Assembly (NCBI GenBank): GCA_017562135.1 | Contig: QEYB01001528.1 | Coordinates: 310,001-374,000, forward strand | Source of the DNA: Dipylidium caninum | Taxonomy: Eukaryota > Platyhelminthes > Cestoda > Cyclophyllidea > Dipylidiidae | Reading direction: 5' to 3' | DNA: 64,000 nucleotides | In this document: piece by piece, positions 31,555 through 45,625 of the stretch | Layout of the letters: the number at the start of each line of letters is the position of its first letter | Numbering within the stretch: the stretch's first letter is position 1 | The notes under the pieces: generated by a model | The model's database searches: none | What the model saw: only the letters and a program-made list of their open reading frames with translations | What the model was told of the DNA's origin: nothing | Program-made: the position numbers and the translations under genes

Positions 31555-34500
31555 GTGAATGCGTGCACATTTCTTTGATACATTAATCATTAATATTCAT
31601 GGTTAAAGTATATGTTCAGAGAAATTCCTGTTTACACTCCAAATTCTTCCGAGGTACGTATTGTTTCAAATTATTAGTCTTTCAGGACCATCCACTCTTC
31701 ACGCTGCTTCGCCTATTATAGCAAATACCAGTATTTCTTGTGGTTATCGAAAAAAAATCTGATTGGGTCTGGATGAGGTCTTGTTTACCGAACATTTCGT
31801 AGAACAAAGAATTGAGTCGGTAGCATTCAAAATATGGAGAAATTGAGGAGCTACTCTTGGGTAAGAGAAATGCCTGCAATGGGCCAATGTGAACCAAATG
31901 TGTAAGGTTTAACCGAGCGAACACGTATAATTGTGTCGAAATATCAAGGAGCTATCACTTTTCATCTATGATTCCACATCTGAGTCACTTTCTCTACTGA
32001 TTCTGTCTGTACTGTTCCCACTTTGAGTCTTCAAATGCCGTTTTTCCCGTGCTTTTCATTACTGTTAATTCGAGCTGCTTGTTTCGGTCAGTTGCGGTAT
32101 TAGACGTCAAGTCCTTTCTACGACGACTATTTCTGAAGAACCAACGATATAATTCCCCAAAGACGGTAGCTGTCCCCTTTAAAAACCATGAGGAAGGATT
32201 CATTGTGTTTTTGGTAATATGTGTATGTCAGTTGATGATTAACATTGCTTCTGTCCTGTTACGTCTCGTAACATGTTAAAAGCATCCGTGTTCTATAAAT
32301 GCATGAAAATTAAATGCTAGGAGACACGTGGTTATGATGGGGTTAATCATCAGTTTTGGACGATTGCAAAAGCTTAAATAGTCGTTTAAGCAAATAGAAA
32401 AGGCACATTTCTGTGCTACGTCAGAGATTTTATAATTCCGACAGAATGAATGAAGTGACAAACAATGGAAAAGTGAGCATTTCATTGTAACTGGCATTAA
32501 AGGCATTAAGGGTTCTCTCAAAATAATCAAAAACACAATCTGAGTCTGAGATGCATTGCACTTCTCTTAGTGGTGATAGGCCGAGCTTCCTCGGTAATCC
32601 ACCGAGCACATGAGTATGCAAATCAGTGCCAGTGAGTCTAAGTGTTAGTCGCATGCCTCACGATTGTATCCGTGCAAAGTTCGGATATACCCCGCCGTCG
32701 TCGCCAGTAATTAAGTATCCATCCGCTCTCTGGCAGTGTCACAAGTAAATGCTTCGGAAGGCTCCAATAATGTTCTTTTTAGAATTGGAATCGACAGCGA
32801 TTGATTCCACTTTCTGTTGTGGCTTTTTACAAAATACTATTCACTTGTAGTATCGGGGACGGAAAAATGACAAGTTTCAAACATTTTCACTCTAAATGAA
32901 AGATCTGTTGTTGATTGATGTGCAGTTAGCGGATATAATTTTTGAGGATAGCAGCTTCATGCGTTCCTTAGACAGGTTTTGCCTTTCTAACTAGAGTTCT
33001 TGTGTGTAGGAGATATGGGGTAATAAATACGAGGCTCATTATTTTTTAAGACAGTTGATGAAACATTTTAGTTTACTTTTGGATTATTTTAGCACTGTCA
33101 AAGTCCCAAATGCGTGCTACCGCCATATACACGAGAAATGGCACCACAGCCTCTTTAAATAATTGTTATAATCGTTTCTGCCGGGTATTTCTCATTATTG
33201 CTCCAGTCCTTTTAACATATATTGGAGATTTCAACGGGACTAACCGTGCTTCCTCTAACTAGCTGAAGTATCCTTTCACCTGAAACAAATCCGGATCTTA
33301 TCTGCTCAGTTTTCTAAAATTGGTCAAGGTGAAAGTATACTCCCTGAAATCTTTATGGTCACGATAAACCTACGGAATTACCAGACCTGTTGTGGGACCT
33401 ACAGAAGATAGGCACAAGAGCATAGAAGATTTGAGTTACCATGTGTGATGATAACTGATATGCTTACTCTTTTTGAACTCCCACTAAATTTATGAAGGTT
33501 TGGATTTTAAAGCCATCATCTCGAGTTTCGGCTGTTAGTGAATAGATCAGTGCGAACTTTTCTGACTTAATGACTTTTCAAGTTATCCTATGAAATCTCG
33601 AATCATTAAGAGTTTTTTCCTTTTGACTAAGGGTAGATCTTAACTGCAGGAGTGTCCCGAGGGCATGAATATTAGCATGTTTTTTCGTGAGGGCTGGCGG
33701 AAGTCTTAGTTACGCTCTCATTGTTTAAGTCTTTTTTTTACACATTTAGTCTCAAAACTGTTTTATCCTGGGTTAGGATATAAGTGCTGTCTGTCGGGTT
33801 TTCCAAAGCGATTAATAACACCAATCCGCAGGGCACTGAGAGCCTGCCTCCATTTTTCTCTGAAGCCCCTCAATGACGCAAACCTCGCCGAGCGACGATC
33901 TAGTGCCTCCGCACTAACCCACGTCCACCTTGTATGAGTGTAACCTTAATTTACGATTTTTTACACACCGCCAAATGTAAAGTTGACTTCCGAGGAGATA
34001 TTTATTTTCAATAGGTTTATGAATTGGAAGTTATAGTCATTTTTCAAATTTCACCCATCTCGATACATGCATACACACACGTACTCAGTGGCCGTTATTT
34101 GGAGCTGTTGCAGTATTTGCCTACCACCATTTTTTTCTGTTTGATGTAAATATGGAAAAACCTTCACGATTTTTACGCAGCATTTTCTCTCATTTTACAC
34201 TTTTTCCAGTAGAAAGGCACCAAAATATCCCACTGTATGATACATTAATATTTTTAGTCCTGAAGCCGTTGTTTTATTCAGATGAATCATCTCTTGATGC
34301 ATCTCGTAGATATGAAGGCAAAATATGAAGCTCCTCTTCGAACGCTTTTAGAATTAGCTTAATTGAATTTACAGTATTTCATTTTATTTGAAAAGTTGAT
34401 GTTGTCAAGCTCGTTTGCTATTCACTTTTTAAAATGAAATCTTCGTTGTCTTCATCTACCCACCAGCTTTGTCGCTGTCATTCTCGTTATCCATTCTGAA

Positions 34501-37500
34501 ACAAGTCATTTCCAGATTCCATGTATCGATTCATGGGAATATCAAACACCGAGTGGATTTACGATGACTCGAATACGCAAATCAAGTCTGCCACAACCAT
34601 ATATCGACTATACTATCCATTTCTCCTTAAAACTTGAAATTTTCTTATGGCTCCATTGTACCAATCACCTGGATTAGGTGGTCTTACGTAAATTTATTCG
34701 AGATGATACATCGGTTCCTTATCGAATAAACCATAGCCGCTCATTATTTACCTCAACACTTTCGAATTAACGCAAACAAAAAATGAAGGTTTATAAGTTT
34801 TTCTAAATTTACTGGCATAAGTCCGCTTTTATTCCTTTGGTATATGCATGAAATATTGAGTTAACGCCGGTTGTAGTCCATTTACCGTTCGATCTTTCAT
34901 TGACTACCCTCTTAATTGGAACATTTCGGTGATATGTGGAATCCCTTCCAACTCACAGTAACCTTAATCTCTGCCTCTGAGTGCAACTCCCTTTGATGAT
35001 CTTCCCCGATGAAAGGATCCATGCCAAACTTTACCTTCTAATAAAACACGAAGCGATTTGAAACCTGCGTAGTTTTGTTTAAATTTGCATATTAGCAAAT
35101 AACATTTTATGGATCACGATTATTATCGGTCATCCCTATTTGAAATGTTTTAATGGTTGAGATGATAGGCGACTTTCAATTCTTTTTTGGCTAAACTTCT
35201 AATGTCATTTCCATCGATGTTAAATTATAAAGTAGGAATTTTTCTTGTATTTGCAAGGATTGTCTGAAATCCTTCAGAAAAACCACTCAAAGGCCTAATT
35301 CTCGTGAACATTATCGTATATCGCCTGTGCACACATGCATATATGAGTGGACCGCGGAGCTATCCGGTTGTTGTTGTGTCATCGTGGCCCACTGAATTGA
35401 ATAAATTACTGATTCTGATGGTGAGGGTGACACACGATTGATGACCATTCACTCGAACTGACAATTGGGGTTAAAAGTGGCATTACTAAAACTATTTTTC
35501 AAGGGTGTATAAGTAGTCCCACTCACTTCTTCGAGTGCATAAACAAATGCGCATTTTTGATTGTTTTTGAGCGATCTGGTGATGAGTACTTGACAGTGGA
35601 TTTAAATGTTCCCGGTGGATTTGTATTAATTCGTGCGTAAAGCTTAATAATTATGATTTTATAAACGAAGTCTGTATTTTTTCTCTGAGCACAATCAGTG
35701 TTTTAATTTATACTTCGGACATAAATACGGATGCATATTGGGCTATGCCATACTTGTTCTATCGGTGAGCGCTATTTCTTCTCTCAGGTCGCTATTATTT
35801 TATCCAGTAAATGCAACTCACTTAACAGTTTCCACTGAAGTGGAGATTATTTAAGTTCTATAAAGTTTTGGGAAAAGCTTCGTAGGAGATTCTTTCAGGT
35901 GGCTAACAAACGGTGTTTCCTTTTTGATGCAAATAAATAGTTTTTAGTTGTATTCGAAGCTTGTGTCACTAGTGTACTACGCTTTTTTGTCGGAGAACAC
36001 ATTATCGTAGAACTGAACAATTTACATCGATGTGAAATTAGGCGACATTTAGACATGGAAATGTGAGTACTCAAAATTCACTTTGGAAGGGATTTCTTAT
36101 TTCCGTGCTTCTCGTAACACTGTTACACTTTGCACCCAAAGGGACTCAAACCTTCGAAATGCTCATAAGTTTTTTGATAAACATTTTTGCTTTAACGTGA
36201 GGGAGCAAACAAAGTAGAAAATAATAGGACGAAGTAGTCAGAATAAATAATATCTATCATGAATTAAGGGGTCATTTTCGTAATAAGACAAATATTCATC
36301 CGTGCTCGATGGTGCTTTAGGTTCATTTACAAGGAGGCATGTAAGTTAAGATTGTGGGAATTGGAATCAGAAAATTTTAATTTTTTTTTAAGGTATCAAT
36401 GTTCACTCAATTGTTATCTTTAACTCGATTCACCGTTCTACACCAATTCCTGATTACCCAAGTTTGTATACATTCACAAAGTGCTTATAAAGTGGTTAAG
36501 AACAGATATTTCACCTATGGCATGGAGTAGATTTGGTTGAAAAACATCAACACGGTGCATTCTCCAAATCACAATTACACGCTTCTGTGGGGTGGAACGG
36601 CTTCTTTCCGCATGATAAAAATGATGTTCAAACATATATTTGCCTGAAGGGAAGAGCGGACAACTGGCAATAAAGGCGGATTGAAACACTGCTGGTAGTT
36701 CGCCTACTACGTCCCATGGACGGTACTGGACGTGTGCGCAAATTCGTACCCGTTTTTTGTTCAAGTGTGTTAGTATCATGTGATCTTAGTGTTTACACTC
36801 GACAACGGTTCATTATTTCATAAGCACTCCTGTCGTTGCAGAGTAAAATCTCATTTATGCGACTCCAGTGGCTCTTAGGTGGATTTACTGGTCTTCAGTG
36901 CATCGACCGAGCTGGTGATTAGCAATTCCACTCGCTTTCGATTTTACTTTTTTATTCCTGAAGGAGAGACAATTTCCCTTGGCTCTTTTTTGACTCCAGA
37001 AGTGTTACTGTAAAATAGGAACAACAGGATTTAACAAAAATATTCTGATTAATTTTTAAGTAGCCTCGAAGGTGTCTTGCGCATCCATGTTCTGCACAAA
37101 TTTCGTAATTACTACCTTTGGATAGGAAGTGTTGCTTATTTAAACTTTTTATTTAATGCTATTTCGCAACCTCGTTTAGGATGTGAGCAGGTTAAATATG
37201 CTATTTTCTGTTACCTCCATTCCGTTATCAGCAGTAGGTATTATTCAACACTATTTTTACAAAAACAGGAAAAATATAGGGTTGTTTGAAGTGATAACAG
37301 AAACGTTACAGAAATCTACTTTCAGACTCGCTCTAATTCTACTTTCGGACTAGTTGGGTTTCTGCATTCGATGTTATTAGTCGCAATATCTTAGAATATG
37401 AAAGTGAACCAGGAGAATAATTTCGTAAAAGTTCTCAAACCCCCTATTTTTCACACCGTCTCCAATTTGACTAGTCCGAAAGTCTTATGACCTAAAAGTC

Positions 37501-39112
37501 ACCTTTAAAAGTGGTCACATTTACTCAATTTGCACTTCCTTTCCTTTCCTTCTTGAAAGCTCCTAACAGGAAACTCGAGTCAACGTTATGGAAACTGATG
37601 CCTACCCGTAAATGTCATCTCTTGTGCCTCGAGGCAGTTAATTGGGCCTTTAGTCGTCTTTTAAACGTCTCCCAGTATCCTGCTTCCCTGTTTGCGAATC
37701 GGTTTAAGGCGTTCTTCTCGCCACTCGTCACTGGGAGCCACTCAATTCCTCTCCTTAATAAACATGTGAATGGGAAAGGGATATTTGCAATTTTTTAGTG
37801 ACTGATTGGTTGGTATAAAATATGATCGTTTTAGACTAATACCAGAACGTGTGGTCCATTTCAATTAAATTATTGTTGATTTCAATTGAGTATTCCTTAT
37901 TTCTGCCCTACCTTCATCCACTTTACCTCCTACTTCCTACGTTTCGTAATGTATTTTTGAGGCATCCCTATGATGATGATCCAACAGTAGAATAAACGCT
38001 TTCATTTTGAACTTACTGATTTTTTTATCATACTAAGAAAAAAAAAGAAAATCAGCTTGCATCAGATATGAATTTCACCGTCTTTGGTGGGACAATGTGC
38101 CTCAAATTGTCTGAAGTGAAATAGTTTTTGCTTATTTTTACTAATTTGGCTATTTGCTAAGGCAAAATGAAACCTATTCCCGATCAAGTGATGAGCTGTC
38201 TGCACGGTCTGATTTATTAGCGATGCATGGTTTACTAAATTGACCTCTCACCGGTTATCCTCTTACAAAACAATGATATTAGCCTGGCCGTTTTGATTTC
38301 CAGCTTATGGGATCCAAAAATGTGTAAGTGAATTTTTTATCGCCCATTATCTAAAGTGAGGTTTTCTCTGTAAACAACTTTCAACCAAAAAAGAAATGTA
38401 CCGCCTTAGATTTTCCACGGAGGTCATGTCTCCGAACATGGGATGGTTGGCATCTGCGACCGATAATTGACCTTTTCAGAGTGGTTGACCCACTTCATAA
38501 ACCTAAACTATCAAGTTATTAAGGATTTTGAAAAGTAAACCTTTAAAAAGATACGTGAGGAATCATTTCTCTCTCACTCCTTCTCCATCGACAGGTAAGT
38601 GAATCAGTAGCGGTAGGCGGCTAGTACTTTTGTCAAAACAAATGTCTTTTGGTAGAACAATTAACTTATGTGGAATCTCTTTTACTTGAAAATTGACCTC
38701 GAATCTTCACTCTATTCATGGTCTACTCTATAATATCGGCAGATTAGTTTCCTCCGGAAATTCCTTCTAAGAATGAGTATCTCGCTCGCCACATATTCTT
38801 GTCGCATTACCCTGTGTTGAACAAAATAATTGTCATTTGAACGCACCTTCTCCCGAAAAAAAAATAGTCGTGTTCACTTGTTATTCCCTTCTGAGCTCAT
38901 AGTATACACGTATTGATAGGTTGAAAGAAAAAAAAACATTTTTAGCATGCTCTCTGACGACTTTGTTGCGTACTGTGGTGTCCTCCGTGTTGACCGTCAA
39001 ATGATCTTTAGGTAGCTGCAATTCTACTTCAGTAATCTGGACCGACACAGGAAATACAGAAGACGTTATTATGATGGAAGTGTTTTTGTAAACTGGCATT
39101 ACAAAACACGAG

Positions 39113-39154
39113 GAATTCATGTTTCACTGGGTCGAATTCATGTTTCACTGGGTC
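39113..39154 (+). repeat. 21-bp tandem duplication in septin intron 2
   Basis: GAATTCATGTTTCACTGGGTC twice, exact by eye. Confidence 0.95.
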
Positions 39155-40906
39155 GAAGTGGATCCCATTGTTGTCGGCCCGAAAAGTACTCATTTGCGTG
39201 TAATCCTTGGCATCCTACTGGAAATCCACTGATTGCCTGTTTGTGGAAATCCGTAAACGGAACAGAATGTGTTCAATGGAGGATTTTAATTCATACCATT
39301 TCTAAAATCGGTTTATAACCAAGTTTTCCCCTAATTTTTTTGTCTAAATATCATTTCAGTTTGTATGGGGAGAGTCAGTCCAACGCCAAATTTATTGAAA
39401 TTCCTCACTTTTGTTGGAGAGATGTTACATTCACTGCCTCAAAATTTAGATCTGGGGCTCCCAAATGCGGGCGGTACCACCATTTTGCTCGTATATTCAT
39501 CAACTTTCAGTCCTTACAATTCGCCTCATTTTCATCACAAAAGAAAAATCTTGTGCAAAAGGGATTGCAAGTTTTTTTGCTTGTGTTTTTCTTATTTGTC
39601 CATCGAACGGCGATACACCGGGGAGAAACGATATTCTTGCATAAGCAGGGGTTTATGGTCCAGAATAATCATAACTCTTCACCGCATTGTTTAATGCAGC
39701 ATTTTGTTGCCACTTTTCGTTGCATAGTGGTGTGGTGAGTGTTTTTCCTAAAGACAAATCCTTTATGAGGCATTAATAATTTAGCAACGAGAAGCAATTT
39801 GAAAGGCCCAGTAACTGTCTTGGCCGAGGGGTAAAGCTGCAAATCCGCAGTGTTACAGCGGTTCAAGGTGTCTGCATCACAGCATGCTTGGCATAAAGCA
39901 AAGATATGCTCGTTTTTTACCGTTACCATCAACTTTTTGAGTTTTAAAATATCCTCCCTACTGTTAATACAAATGGCACTATCCCCTTGCGCTTACTGTA
40001 ATTGTCGATGACAAAGTGGTAGGAACAATTTTACGCACCGAAAGATTCCTCCAGCTCCGCTTATGAATCATCTGGAGGTCCAAGATGATCACCGTGTTCT
40101 TTTTACGAGTGAAAAACCCTGTGTTACTATCGTGAATACCTCGTTAGCCGCATTCATGTGCCAGTGTTTAGGGCGTTCCATGGGCAGTAACAGACGTAGT
40201 TTTGACGTTGTTGACTTGTCAGTTGTTTAGTCATTGAATTATGCCTTCCGATGCACTGGTGTTCAGTGATTGTCTTGCGTTACGCTGTCTCATAATACCT
40301 GTGTCTCCGAATGTCCTCAATTGCCGTTGGTCTTGATGTTTTGAATCGAAAGTTTTTTTTTGCGTAGAATTTTTAGACCGTGAAAATCGGAAAAGGGATA
40401 CTGAATTTGAGGTTAAGGTCGAAATGGTACATTGGCAAACAATTACGAAGTGTGACGGGTAGAATTTGAAAATCAAAAACCATTTTTCAATGCATGAAAT
40501 GAGCATAAAAGGAGAACAATCGCTGCAAGGGATAAAAGCTGCTTCTGTGCTCGTTATGAAAGTTGACGATAATTGCGTTGATACAACTTATGAAATATTG
40601 AGAAAGAGACAATTTTTATGATTTTAGTTACACTCACTCCTCGTTTCTCGATACTATGATGAAATAATCTCTGTACTTTTTGTGCATTTTTCACAAGTTA
40701 AGACCGACGCAGCCGTTGTTTCTGCACGAAATACCTGCTTGACGTGTCTTATGCATAAATACCGCGATCTGTCATCCCGTTATACGTATACGCAATTTGT
40801 TCCTCGGCTAACTCCCCACCACAGATTATACACCAATCATCGACACTGAGAATGTCAGTATTTTAAAATGTAGGCGGAATTACTTTTACGAAATTTTAGG
40901 ATTAGT

Positions 40907-41057
40907 GGTAGTTGTAGGATTTTGTCTTTAATGGACCCCTTCGGAGAACTCAGTCTGACAAAGTATTAGGCTCAGTGATAAGTTTGAGAAGTAAATTGAA
41001 ATCATGGTAGTTGTAAGATTTTTTCTTTGACGTATCCCCTCGGCGAACTCACTCTGA
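40907..41057 (+). repeat. Diverged tandem pair in septin intron 2
   Basis: Two ~52-bp copies beginning GGTAGTTGTA and ending ACTC..TCTGA, 99 bp apart (40,907-40,958 and 41,006-41,057), about 85% alike by eye. Confidence 0.85.
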
Positions 41058-41279
41058 TGATGCCATCTCAGTATAAAAATCAGCACTGTTACAGTTATTA
41101 CTTCATGGATCCCTGTTTTTTTCCTCACAAGGAGGCTCGGATTGCTTTAATTCTTGTACGTTTAGAGCCACACTGTGGTTCGACAACCCCTCGTTAATTC
41201 CTTTATTTTGTCAAGGGGATGGAATGGGGCCGTTCTTCCAGGCTCCTCTCTTAACAAACATTCTGTGTCCTCTCGGCAG

Positions 41280-41546
41280 GTGAACCTCATCCCCATAATC
41301 GCAAAGGCGGATACAATGACAGTGGAGGAGTGTCGGCTCTTCAAGACGGCTGTACAGAGTCAACTGCTTCGTGAGGGAATCAACACCTACGATTTTCCTC
41401 TCTCAGCCATTCCCGAGGCGTCGGCCACTGTCACCGCTGTCGGCGCATCGGACAGTCGCATGGCCGAGGTGAAGCGTCTGAGGCTGCGGCAGCCTTTCGC
41501 TGTCTGTACGAGTTCGCATGTCATCACCAAGGAGGACGGATCGCAG
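41280..41546 (+). CDS. Septin exon 3
   Basis: 89 codons (residues 249-337). Begins VNLIPIIAKADTMTVEECR, containing the G4 motif AKAD. Then YDFP and an Ala/Ser/Thr-rich stretch longer than in SEPT7 before LRLRQPFAV. Donor CAG|GTCTGC is weak, but the phase-0 join to exon 4 restores EDGSQ-VRCRVYPWG, matching NGKRVRGRQYPWG of SEPT7. Confidence 0.95.
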
Positions 41547-44226
41547 GTCTGCTCACCATTGGCTTAACTGAGAAGTTTGATTGTCTAAAGCTTTCGGTGA
41601 AGACTTTATGAATGAGTAAATCCAAAAGTCATTTTAAGAACAAGTTTTCTACCTGGTTAAACATTCGTAAATTTCTCGAATGTAAAAAGCAAGGCCTCTT
41701 ATTTGTTCCTTTAGTAATAAGAGAACTCTTTACCTTTAGGCAAAATCATTTTGTTTATTTTTATGATAGAAGCATACCGAAGTCACCTTTTGCATTGTCA
41801 CTTCAGAATGATCTTAGCATTTTGGGTAGGAGCTGCTAACACCTTAACAATTTGTTTTCGGCATCCACGCGGGTCTTGGGGTATTTTTGGCAACTGGTTG
41901 GACCCCCCCCCCCTCTGGGCTAGGACGAGCGACCTTTGCCTTAACTGGCGCTTTAGCGACCCATCTTGCTCGCATGGGGGGAGAAAATTTTGAGGAGAAA
42001 ATGCTCTCCTCCCTTTCCCTATCTGGGAATATTTTTAACACGAAGATCTGCCCATACCACTACATTTTTAACGGCGATGTCGATAACCATCGCCCTGTGG
42101 AACGCGACTTATTATAGCTTTCAGCTGTCTGGTTGTTTAAATCATCCCCTTTTTTTTTCATGGTCCTCCTACCACTCTAAAAATTTACATGACCCCCTCT
42201 TTGAACCGTCATTTCGTCCAAAAAAAAACATTTGAGATGAGATGGTTCGTTTGGGACCTCATGGAACTGCTAGCACACTCCATGGTAAATTTTGGCATCC
42301 GGCAATTTTTTTTCAGGTTTCAACTCGCCCATTGTTAGTAGGTGTGTTCAACTTTAAAACCGCCTTTTTAGTTTTCTTATTTCCTTTGTTGATTTTTAAA
42401 AAGAGTAGACCGTGGTAGAGGATATTCACCACTTGTAGATGGAATTTTTCACCCATAATTCGTCAGGCTTCAATTCCTCCTTTTTTTGCGCAAGGCGAAC
42501 TTCAAGGTCACCTGGTCTCCCCTCAAGAGGGCTGAAGACCATTTCCTCTAACAGCACTCGTGGCCATGTAGTTAGTCGACCGGCGAGATGGTCACAATTT
42601 GTCTGCCATACCCATCATTAACGTGATAAATTGTGTCTCCCCGCAGTCGCACTGCTGCGCCATGTCCCCCCCCGCCCCTCTCCTCTTCCCACCCCCAAAT
42701 ATTAGCCCCCGGTATGCACACTCTTGGCGCATTTCCCTTGTGCCAAGGATGTCCAACTCAGGGGTAACTTGTGGAACCCCTCCACTGTCATTTTGGGTGT
42801 TTTTTTTTCGTGGTTATGAGGAGAATTAAACATTTATTCACTGGAGCGTACGGTTTGCCGTAATTAATGGCATTCGTGGCAGCGATCTTCAATGAATAAA
42901 ACCCTTTTCTGTTCCCCTGGCTACCAATCTCCCTAAAGTAGGATACTTAAAGGATATTACGTGAAGTAAAATGGTCAAAAGGTTTCTAAAAACAAATAAA
43001 TGTTAAAGATTGTATTCAATTCACTCCGATGTCACGTTGGATTGAGTGAACTAAGAGAATTTTTAATGGAATGTATTTGTAAGCCCCAAGAAATATTTTT
43101 CTGTGACGGCTTTATGTATTTCCAATCATTTTTCTGCCACGCAGCTGGTGAGGTGTTTGAGAATACTGAAACCCTCATATTTTGTGGAATCCTAGAGGTT
43201 TCCCTTTATTTCTAACTCTTCGGTCATAATTATCGCTATTTGAAGTTCGAATCTCTAATTACTTTTCACCAACTAGATTTTCAATTAATTTTGAAAGCCA
43301 ACAAGTGTAATTCCGAGTGTCAGTCGCTTAGGTCTTCCAAATCGTCAGGTGAATAGTGGACTGAGGTGGAAGAACTTTGACAACCGGACTATTACTTTTA
43401 AATATGTGCTTTTATGTCCAGAAAATTGCTTTTCATCTCTTAAATTATTCGTTTTTTTCTGTCCCGTCTGGCCGAATTTCTTTTGCACATCGGTCTAGCA
43501 GAGGGCATGTAGCCTGGAGCCTGTTTAAAAAGAATATAATCAGGAATGAGTAGTCGAGTAATTTTGGATAAGTCTAAGAGAAGGCCACAAAAATTATTAT
43601 CAATCAAGCGGGGTTAAATAAATAAATGATTAATTTAAGCAGAATGTGCCGTTATGGTCGGAAAGTCCTGAAGAAAAACACATAACTAAGGGTGGAGTAG
43701 CCGAAACCATCAGAAACAATGATTAATTGAGCTGATAAGGGGAATAGACCTCCTCCCTCCTTAAATCAGCTTTTAGATGTTTTCCGTCTGTAAAACTTGT
43801 CAACTGTTGGGTTTTATCCTATTACTTCGAATTGATCAAATCAAGCCAAGCAGATAGGAGTATCTTTTTATCTTAAAAAAAATTGGCTTATACTATGTTT
43901 TCCCAGAACCGGACAATTGCTCTCACGTAGTCACAATCTTGTTGGTATGGGGCGTAGATCTTGTGCGTATCGGCGCGTTCCTAAGGTCTATTTCTCCTAC
44001 GTGTAATTACTTCCACTGGTGCCCTTTTATTAGAACGTCATGGGCTTTGCTCTCCTGCCCTCGTCTCTTGTCATTCGATTTCTGTTCCATTATTTTAACG
44101 TTGACCACAAAGTCACTACTTAAACTTTTAAGTAGAAATTTTTATACTTTCTTATTTTGATGGTTGGTATATGCTTTACCCCTGTGAATGGCAACCCGTA
44201 TGGCCGGATGTCTTTGCTGTCTCTAG
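41547..44226 (+). other. Septin intron 3
   Basis: 2,680 nt, phase 0. AT-rich overall, with a C-rich patch at 41.88-41.93 kb and another at 42.5-42.8 kb. No gene recognised. Confidence 0.88.
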
Positions 44227-44328
44227 GTTAGGTGTCGCGTCTATCCATGGGGAACTGTAGAAACGGACAGTTTGGAGCACAATGACTTTCAAGCTCTTAA
44301 GACTCTCCTAATGCGCCATTTCATGCAG
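44227..44328 (+). CDS. Septin exon 4
   Basis: 34 codons (338-371): VRCRVYPWGTVE then LEHNDFQALKTLLMRHFMQ, the septin unique element. Acceptor GCTGTCTCTAG, donor CAG|GTAACT. Confidence 0.96.
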
Positions 44329-45430
44329 GTAACTTGTGCACACTTTCCTGTCTTAGGAAGACTGCTAACAAATATGCTACCTCATTTGAGAAGCCGTCAG
44401 TTCATTTATTCTTTTTTGCCTTATTGTATTCAACCCTTTTTAATCAAAACACTCACAAATCTGACAGAGTTTGCGCATTTCAAGAGCTTTTGTGCTAAAA
44501 TCCCGTAGGATCAAATAGAAGACTAATCTGTTCCAAATTTAAGCTTTTTTTTGCTTTGGAAGCCAACATTTTCAGTGTTCATGCTCAAGTCACGAATTAA
44601 AATTTATTTTTTCATTTGGCATTTTACGTTGAGACTCGTATTCTTATCTGTTTTTTTTCACACCTTCAAGCTAACAGAAAACCGAGTCCCAAAAAAGGTT
44701 TACAAGCGGGTGACAGCCTAAGTCAATAACTTATGTATGATCCACACTACTAATCTGAAACAAATTCCCCTGAAATTTTAATGGTACATAGCATAATGTT
44801 ATGTGGCTACGCTGAATCGGCAAAGTGTCGATTGACGGGAAATGAACTTTTGCCCCCGAAAATGAGGATCTAATGTTCATTTTTGCAGCGGGTAATGTGA
44901 TTAGATGTAGTGCACATAGTAATTTTTGCTAATCTAACTAATGCGGTGATAGGGTTCTATTAAAAGTCTCTAAATGTGGTCATGTACCGTCATGAAGGAG
45001 AATTACTTTGAAGGCCTAGACGATTGAAACTGCAAGAGGCAAGGAGGAAGTCCTATTAATGTTTCCTGAAAATGGATGAATACTAGTTGTAAAGCGTTTA
45101 GTAAAACTGTTTTAAGGATCTGCTTTTGCTTTGAACGATTTCACCATTAAGATTAATGCTATGCGTTAGATGAGTATTCGAATGAATGCCGACGAAATAA
45201 TCTAAAGCTGATCATTGTTACTTTTTTCTTAACAATACAATTCAGCAATAGCTTCCTTTGGCAAAGAGTATCTTTGTTTGTGGATAAGTGCTAGTTATTT
45301 CCGTTTTATCTGCCCAAAACGAAAGTGATCTGATTGTGCTGGCCTCTTATTCAATTGAATATCAGCTAACAACATAGTGTTTTTTTGCGTCAGAAAATGA
45401 ATGATTGAGGAGTTTTTATCCTGCGTGCAG
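44329..45430 (+). other. Septin intron 4
   Basis: 1,102 nt, phase 0, nothing else seen. Confidence 0.9.
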
Positions 45431-45625
45431 GATTTAATTGATGTGACCTATACAACACACTATGCCAACTATCGTACGGACCGCTTGACAGACATCATGA
45501 AGGCTTCAAATTTTAATTTAAATGATGGCCACGAACCCCTCAGTCAATTGGACGCTGAGAGACGAGCTCACCAGGCCAAATTGGACAAGTTAGTGGGGGA
45601 AATGAATGAGGTCTACGTGGAAAAG
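45431..45625 (+). CDS. Septin exon 5
   Basis: 65 codons (372-436): DLIDVTYTTHYANYRTDRL completes the conserved GTPase domain (SEPT7: DLKDVTNNVHYENYRSRKL). Then LSQLDAERRAHQAKLDKL starts the coiled coil. Confidence 0.96.

Larger units (their letters stand above)
31555..41279 (+). other. Septin intron 2, 9.7 kb
   Basis: Phase 0, GTGAAT to CTCTCGGCAG. AT-rich and T-rich on the coding strand. Short open frames only (longest near 39.3-39.7 kb, no domain). Contains a 21-bp tandem duplication (39,113-39,154) and a diverged ~52-bp pair (40,907 and 41,006). No nested gene or transposon recognised. Confidence 0.9.

Noticed and set aside
31555..41279. A nested gene or transposon inside septin intron 2
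   Set aside because: Only short AT-rich frames without reverse transcriptase, transposase or other recognisable motifs.
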